Assembly: GCF_030269925.1 (NCBI RefSeq)
Contig: NC_085127.1
Span: 627,501-691,500 of the forward strand
Source: Bombyx mori
Lineage: Eukaryota; Arthropoda; Insecta; Lepidoptera; Bombycidae
Direction of reading: 5' to 3'
DNA length: 64,000 bases
Shown: positions 26,001-35,000 of the stretch, in pieces
How the letters are laid out: each line of letters opens with the position of its first letter
Numbering within the stretch: position 1 is the stretch's first letter
Notes under the pieces: generated by a model
What the model was told of the DNA's origin: nothing
Database searches by the model: none
What the model saw: only the letters and a program-made list of their open reading frames with translations
Position numbers and translations under genes: made by a program

Positions 26001-29000
26001 CTTTGTTTAGACAACAGGAAATATACACTCGTTTGAACGGTTGAGGTTAATAGTCGGTTTTTAGGACTTGATTACTCAATAGATATTAGTGGTCGCGTTC
26101 GTGATGTTCTTGTGAAATTGAGGCGGCCTAATAGGTCGTTGCTTTCCAACACAAATGAAATGCTATACATCTCCTGCGCTCTCAGAGTAACTTTTTTTTC
26201 GCTCGAATGGGTTCGTTTGCCTACGTTTGCTGTTAGGGGCGCTGTTCCAACTGCATACAACATTGGGTTAACTTTTACGCTATCGAGAACGTTAAAAAAC
26301 TCGCACTAACCACACTGGTAGCCTAAGAGGCTATTCCAAGTACGCCCGGATGGGTAGGTGAGCTCACAGGGCGTAACCTGAGAGAATTTGCTAACACTAG
26401 CCCTAACAAGAACAGTGCTTTTCAGAATCGACTACCGGATCTGAATCGCGACCTACTGAGAAGATCCGGCGAGAAACTCAGTGGGCTGTATCTATGGGAA
26501 CATGACATCTCTAGATGTGGCACAATGCCATATAGAGGAGCTGAGGAGCTTCAGTTGTAGTGGTTTTCGGATTATGGGCACGAGTAGACACAGTCATCCA
26601 GCCTGTGTACGTCGCGAAGCAACATTGTAGATATCATATGTTGTGAGCACACAAGGCTTAGTTTAACTTCCTGCTTATTGCGTTAGATATAGGTTTCAGT
26701 TTGGAGGATGAGATGACCGTGGCGGTAATAGTGTAACCATTAGATGCACATTATTTTTTTATGTTTTTTGACAAATTACATACGGCCGTCTGGCCTCAGG
26801 ATTCCCTGTATTAAACTGTAGGAAGGCTTAGATGACGAAAAGAAGATCTTCCACCGAGCGGGTGATATTTGCTCGGTAGACCGACGGTCCGTATGTTGTT
26901 CGGAACTTGTATATATGCAAGCTTATCTTGAAAATGTCGTAAGCGAGATTCAGGCATCTGTCAAATATCTTGCGTTGTATAATAGCTACCCGCCACAAAA
27001 CGAACAAGAGACTGATATACTAACATTCTCGTGTGAAAAAAAATCTGTTCGCTAAACTAATGTTTACCTGACGTGGAAATCGAAGTTAAGATCTTCAGTC
27101 AAGGAATCAAGGCCGCTACCTTACTGCACTATCGAGTAATTATTAATTAGATGGTAACTTTTTAAAGTTTAAACTTATCTGCAGAATAATTAAGCCCTAG
27201 TCTGTCTTCTAAAGCATCGGCACTATCCTAGTCACCTTATAATTACCGATTATAACAAACATCACAACAAAACAAGCGTTCACAGCAAATTCGAGAACAT
27301 ATTGTGAAATGCCATCGAAAGTGGGACCCAATTAGTTGAGTTGTGACACCGCAGAGATGAGCCCGCGTTTTCTGGAGCACACTCAAACCGAAATATACTG
27401 ATCACCGTCAGCTGTCACCGACACACAAACTAACGCATGTGTGAGCTTTCTATCCACGACACTCACGTAGGCAACCAATCAAAGCTCTTTAATCGGGGCT
27501 TATGAAGATTAGCCCTAAAATTCCTGTTCGCTAAAAATATATTTGTGTCAATCATTTTGAAGTGACAAAAATTGAGTTTGGTGTAGTTTTCATCGCCCAG
27601 CCGCAACGCTTCTAAATCGAAAAATTTTGAGTCGGCAGAGGATTGATGTGGGAGTTCGCATGACGCCTGTCAACCAGTGCAAGCTATATAAAACGTACTT
27701 TTGAGCTCTCACATGAGACTAGGCCATATCGTGCCTCTCCTGGAATTTGGGGATGAAATTTTACGGGTGGTAGAACCCCTTGTGAGTCCGCACGGGTAAG
27801 TACCACCGCCCTGCCTATTTCTGCCGTGACGCAGTAATGCATTTCGGTTTGAAGGGTGGGGCAGCCGTTGTAACTATACTGATACCTTAGAGCTTATATC
27901 TTAAGTTGGGTGGCGCATGTACGTTGTAGATGTCTATGGGCTCCAGCTACCACTTAACACCAGTTGAGGTCTGTGAACTCGTCCATCCATCTAAGCAAAA
28001 AAAAGGCTAAACAACACAGCAAGAACTCCAAGTCGCAATCTACTTCGTGGTAGAATTATCGATTGATTCGATTGTTCCTAATAATAGGGATTGATGATTG
28101 TATCGATTGTCCCTAACATCGATCTATGGTCCCTAATCATAGGGATCAATTAGTTTCAGAAAACCTTCACTTACGTAATAAAATACGTTTAAAATTTCAA
28201 ACCGCAGCCCAAAGTTCAAGTTTCAAAAATATATTTTCATAGGAGCGTGAGAAGGGACTGTCATCACTAGCTGTCAACGAAGGACCACCGGCGGACGACT
28301 CCCCCTCGCCTCGCAGGATATTGTTTCTCAGAAGGATAATTAAATAATGCTCGCTTTTGTTACAACAAACTAGTCGCGTCAGTTAAAGCCGCAGTCACGT
28401 GTCCAATAAATTTTGTGAAATCATAATCTTCAAAGTTTTAGCGACATTTTGAAATTAAGGTACAGAGAATTAGCGCGCTTTCCAATGAAATGAGCTTGTC
28501 ATAGAGATACGGTTCGTGAGGTCGCTTCGGTAGCAGACATAATCAAGGAGTCATACTTTTAAATAATCACATTCTATATCCTTATAGGTAGTATGGACGT
28601 GTGATGCGTAGAGAGAAGATGCATGTGACTAGGAGATGTATAGAAATGGTAGTGCAAAGTAGAGGGGGAAAAGGTCGACCGACGAAGATATGGATGGAGT
28701 ATGTGAATCACGATATGAGAGTGAGAAGTGAGTGTTGAGATGACGGCTGTTAGAACAGAAAAATTAGCTGTGCCAACCCCACCTAGTGGGATAAGGTGGG
28801 GAAAAAGAAGAAGAAGAAGATTCAATATCTTTATTATGAACAAATCAAATTGCGAAACAAAACAATATGGTCCTACGGCTCAGGACTCTTCGCAAGCCTC
28901 TCTTGAGGAAAGACATGTCACAGAACTCGGGAAACACAGCGGAGGGATGGTACATGGTACAAAATATCTCTTGTAGCTCAGTAATTGCGGATAATAGATT

Positions 29001-32000
29001 ATTCTAAGCATTCGTTAAAGTTCTAAATCACATCATACATAAGTAGTAAATTATTTCTTCTACTCTTCAATTAATCAATTTTAATTTGCGTAATTACTGG
29101 TGGTAGAACCTCTTGTGAGTCCGCACGGGTAGGTACCACCACCCCGCCTATTTCTACCGTGAAGCAGCAAAGCGTTTCGGCTTGAAGGGTGGGGTACCCG
29201 TTGTAATTATACCTTAGAGCTCATATTTCAAGGTGGGTGACGGCATTTACGTTGTAGATGTCTATGGGTTCCAGTGACCACTTAACATCAGGTGGGCTGG
29301 GAGCTCGTCCACCCATCTAAGCAATAAATAAATAAAAGTACTTTTTACAGAAATTAGGCTGATTCTTTCTGCACGGTAAATATTCTAATTCAGCAACAGA
29401 TTTCAAACTAGAATCACACGAGACAAGCGTTCGAATTTAGTTATGAGAGACGTCTCATTATCTGGACCAGAACTGCAAGCGGACACCGGCGTCGCTCAAC
29501 TATCGGCAAACTTAAGTTTGTATTCTCTGATATTCTCGCGTGTTTCTATTCGAATTTATTATATAGAGCATTCAACAAACCTTAACATATATGTACTTAT
29601 AGATGCGGATGACTTATTAAGGAGTCGATTGTTACTTGTAGTCTGTGCGGGTAACCAGATTATACAAATGTATGCGTATGGACTGAGCGACCTGGCTTTT
29701 TTTCTGGCTTTTTTATTGCTGAGGTGGGTGGACGAACTCACAGCCCACCTGGTGTTAAGTGGTTACTGGAGCCCATAGACATCTAAAACGTAAATGCGCC
29801 ACCCACCTTGAGATGTAAGTTCTAAGGTCTCAAATATATATTAGTTACAACGGCTGCCCCGCCCTTCAAACCGAAACGCATTACTGCTTCAGGGCAGAAA
29901 TAGGCAGGATGGCGGTAATTACCCGCGCGGACTCACAAGAGGTCCTACCACTAGTAATTACACAAATTATAATTTTGCGGGTTTAATTTTTATTACACGA
30001 TGTTATTCCTTCACCGTGGAAGTCAATTGTGAGCATTTGTTGAGTACGTATTTCATTAGAAAAATTGGTACCCGCCTGGGATTCGAACATCGGTGCATCG
30101 CTCAATACGAATGCACCGGACGTCTTATCCTTTAGGCCACGACGACTTTCTATATCGACTTATCGAAAAGTATTACAACTTTTCCGGATATGATGTTAAC
30201 AACACCAGAAGCAGTAACCACAGAATTATAACTCCGGTACAGTTGCATCACCCGATACGAATGTCTTGTGCATGTCCTTTGTACCACAACTTCTAATCAA
30301 AATAAAAGGCATTGAATGTAAAGCGTTTTTGTAAAATAGACCAAATGATTTTCCTACAATGTCGCGTGACCGAGCGTCATTTGAATTTTAATAACCTATA
30401 CAGTCCCAATGTTTTTCTGTGAAGGACCGAAATAGATCACACATCCGCGGCCGGTGGTGGCGCCTTCAGCCCGCGCTCTGAAGACATGGCGCCGTGATCA
30501 CGCGCGCAAACAAACCCGCCGTGGAAACATTCAAAACAAATCAAAAATTGTTTTTTTTTATTCAACACTAGCAGCCCGCTCCGGCTCCGCTTGGGTCTAT
30601 AACAAAAATTTCAACGATATTTGACGTTTTTATATTTTTTTAAATAAAAGAACACTTATTGCGGCATAACTATAACAGTTAGACATATGCTGTCGCGACA
30701 TTTTTTGTAAATAATAATGTGTTCTACAAAGTCGTAGTATATTATTTTATTCTATAATCAATAGTTTTCGCAGGGCACGCGATGTAAAGAATATTTTAGG
30801 TAATTTTTTTACACCGTAGGTTACATTATTGGAATTTTAGTAAGGATCCCTAATTTTTTTCAAAAAATATTATAGCCTATGTCACTCAGGAATAGTGTAG
30901 CTTCCAAACAGTGAAAGAATTTTTCAAATCGGTTCAGTAGTTTCGGAGCCTATTCAATACAAACAAACAAATCTTTCCTCTTTATAATATTAGTATAGAT
31001 ATTATAAGTATAGATAAATTAAAGTACATACTCACAAAAACTGGCCTCCGTCCTGAGAAGAACTGGCAGGAAACTCAGCGGGCATGTCTTTTTTTAATTT
31101 TTTTTTTTTTTTTAATATTAGATTGTTTTTTAAATATTAATTTTTACAGTATATTATAACGACGCTAATGCGCCAACGCTGCGTTTCCTTTGATTCATTT
31201 TGATGTAATAATCGAGTGTATTTCGATATTGACATTAATCTACTCTCACTTTTGCTGTAAATCTGAGTACAACAAAACGACAAGGCTATTATTTATTTGA
31301 AGTTTAGCTTAACTAGTAAATGTTGGCAACGCTTCCATGTGATTGTCGTAAAATATGCGAAAAATCCATTTGTCGAAACTACTCACACCAACTCGAATAC
31401 TTTTTATTTATTTATTATTTATTGCCCTTGTAGGCAGACGAGCATACGGCCCACCTGATGGTGAGCGGTTACCGTCGCCCATGGACTTCAGCAATGCCAG
31501 GGGCATAAAACCAGGCCGGCAAACTTACCAGTAGTGCCAACAGCAAGACTGAATCTTAAAATCGACACGCGAACCCACGGATCACATACAAATAAACATG
31601 ATAATAACAAAAATTACCTACTATTTATAGAGATATTTTAACGTTGAAATATCTAACTCCTGATATATTATTTATTCAAACCTTCCATTTGATTATTCAA
31701 TACCGAATTCACTATGCCGTATTGTACGCCCCACGACAAATTACCCACACGAGATACCATTGTCGATTAGTCATCGCGTCATGTTGTCATAGATCTCGTT
31801 GGACGAGAGGTGACCTTAGCAACTGAAGGATCTTGGTCCTGTTCTTGTTGCATTCGTTGAATTAGATACCTTACAAAATAAATCTATATCTATATCTCTA
31901 TATATAAAAATTAATTGCTGTTCATTAGTCTCGCTAAAACTCGAGAACGGCTGGACCGATTTGGCTAATTTTGGTCTTGAATTATTTGTGGAAGTCCAGA

Positions 32001-35000
32001 AAAGGTTTAAAAGGTAGATAAATATGAAATGCTCGGAATTAAATAAAAATAACTATTTTGTTTTCCTTTGATGTGTCCCCCGTCGGACGGATTCCTTTTG
32101 TTTGTTTTAAGTTTATTTTATACAAAAGCTTAGGTATTTTATCTATCGATTGAGGCACTACGAAGTCTGCCGGGTCAGCTAGTTACTTAATAAAAACTAG
32201 TGTCACAACAGTTACCTCCATCACCCGCTGTAAAACTATATACCATTCGATCAGGCAGGCAGGCTAGATTCAGGACATAATTAATTTAAATTGTTTTGCT
32301 ACTGATTTGTTTGTCTCCGTGAGGGGGTGGTGTGACGAAACCTTTGGTTCCATCACGCGCGTGCGCGGTTACAAAAATCCAGGAGGCCATGAACCCCGCC
32401 ATAAGAAAACAGATTGTACATTTCTACATAAAAATAAACATTTTATTATTTTATTTAGAGCCGCTTTTATGTAAGCGTCCTAAACATGTGTTTGCTTCCG
32501 GTAGCCATGACAGAAAAAAACATTTAGTGTCGAAGCGAGAGCCTCCTCCTTTTTTGAAAGTTGATTGAAAAGACGAAAATCGTCTACATATAAAACAAAC
32601 ATCGGGAATTTGTGCTTATTTTATTGGGATGGATGTTCGTGCTTATAGCTCTCCTCAAAACAAACCATAAGGTTGAGTGCTCACATAAGTATAAATTTTT
32701 TTTCTCTACCTATAAGCCGGTAGCCTAAGTGGCTATTCCCGCTACGCCCGGACTGGTAGGTAAGCTCACGGGCTCACCCTGAGAGAATTTGCTAACACTA
32801 GCCTAGCAAGAGCAGTGCTTCGTAGAATCTACTACTGGATCGGAATCCAGTGAAATTCAGTGAGTTGTGGCAATGGGCTCGTTTGCTCGTCGAACTCTTC
32901 GTCTTAATCGACGAGTTCGACGAATAGGATAGTAGGAGAAGTAGCTTGAGGGACCGGTTACGCATACTCATCTCTACTTTATATATAAAAATGAATTGCT
33001 GTTCGTTAGTCTCGCTAAAACTCAAGAACGGCTAGACCGATTTGGCTAATTTTGGTCTTGAATTATTCGTAAAGTCCAGGGAAGGTTTAAAAGATAGATA
33101 AATATGAAAATGACCGGAATTAAATAAAAATAACAATTTTGTTTTTCCTTTGATGTGTCCCCCGTCGGACGGATTCCTTTTGTTTGTTTTAAGTTTATTT
33201 TATACAAAATTTTAGGTCTTTTATTTATTTATTGAGGCACTACGAAGTCAGCTGGGTCAGCTAGTCTATTAATGAAAACCGTGCAGTCAATTAAAATGTC
33301 AGTATCCTCTGGCCACAAATCTTGGTTAAAAATTAACTGTCCAACAGCAGTGATCAACGTTACAACTTTACGACTCCATTAACTAATCTAATTAATGTTT
33401 GACCTCTCCAGTTGCCAATGAACTTTCTAAAGCAATAGGTGTTAGCCATCCGTGGGGAACGCTTTTAAAAATGATGAATCAACTTAAAGTTGAAGATTCT
33501 TTGGCTCAGCGTATTTTGTTAACACGCTTTTATTAGCTTGGTATGTTTTTTTTATTGATAATGGAATCTCTGAACGTTATTTGCACCGACGTCCAACCGA
33601 TGACAACACAATAATTGTATAATCTTGCTTTAATATCCTGATCTGTATCGACAGAAAAAAAAGTTGAAATTAAGTTACTGGTGGTAGGACCTCTTGTGAG
33701 TCCGCACGGGTAGATACCACCACTTTGCCTATTTCTGTCGTGAAGCAGTAATGCGTTTCGGTTTGAAGGGTGGGGCAGCCGTTGTAACTATACTGAGACC
33801 TTAAAACTCATATCTCAAGATGGGTGGAAACATTTACGCTGTAGATGTCTATGGGCTCCCGTAACACCAGGGGGCTGTGAGCTCGTCCTCCCATCTAAGC
33901 AACAAAAAAGTGCTAGTTCAGTTTGATATTTTTATACAATTTTATCTAATTGGTTTTACAGATTAGATTAGATTAGATTTGCTCTTGATTATTTTAGTAT
34001 GAATTTTTACTTATAATTTTATTTTTTAAATCACCCCTTAAAGTGTGTCCTTTTAGTTTTATCAATTGGTTCTTTTTTTCTTTCCTTCATCTGTTTTAAA
34101 TATAAAAGACAGCGACACAACGGTAAGCTAAACAAGCGTGGATCATGTAACACGATGTCAAAGCAAAATGGCATCTTAATAAAAAGCGGCGTAACCAAAA
34201 CTGACCTGCGGTTGAACGTATCTAGATCTGTTTGATTGCGTCCGCTACTTTGTCCTTACGACTATAAGTAAATAGTTTAATTCATTTTGATAATATTAAA
34301 CCATAACAAAATCATAGGCGATTCAAACATGCTTGACAGCTTTAAAAACGAAAATCATGATAAGGAACCGATGCGCTTGATATGCGCAGAAAGACAGATC
34401 TCTATAATTTAATTATATAAAAAATTATATAAAAAAAAAACTTAATTCAGACCATCTTAAGTCCATATTATGTTGTAAGTAGAGTAATACTTAGAACTAT
34501 GTTAGTAAAATTAAAATTAAAATTAGCAAAATTATTAAAACATTTAAACATTTAACTCATAAATCTGCGTTGCTTTGAGGCTCCAGGTACATGGGTATGT
34601 ATATGAACCCAGTGTCTCAAAAGAGCACATTCGGGTTTATTACCTATAACCATCAGGATATTGTTATTATTATTACTTATAACACAGTTCGATTCTAGAG
34701 CAAGCTGGTTTTTCATCTTATTCTATCCCGGATGCCTTTCTTAATGAAACTCCAAAGTTTCGGGATCAAAATTAAATGAACACCAAAAATAATACACAGC
34801 TACTGTTCTTTGCTACTTACTGCCTTTTGTACTTGTGAGCCGGACTTTTAGTGGATTACCTACCGGCTCTGGCATCTAATTCATTAAAAATTCAGCATTT
34901 GAGTATTTCCACTTAACATATATTACCCAATTTCGATAAATAAATACGCGAAAAGAAGTCATACATGCAGATTATGATTTGTTATAATATCAACTCACCG

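Larger units (their letters stand above)
19909..34998 (-). other. dpr-family intron 1
   Basis: 15.1 kb, holding Bm1 copies, five Helitron-like elements, LINE pieces, a (TG)38 microsatellite and a hairpin, each listed separately. Stretches not listed are AT-rich and I saw nothing in them, including about 25300-26200, 26560-27750 and 33910-34990. Confidence 0.5.

Noticed and set aside
30440..30535. Small CpG-rich patch as a promoter
   Set aside because: No start-site motif or adjacent exon; only a local composition change in dpr intron 1.
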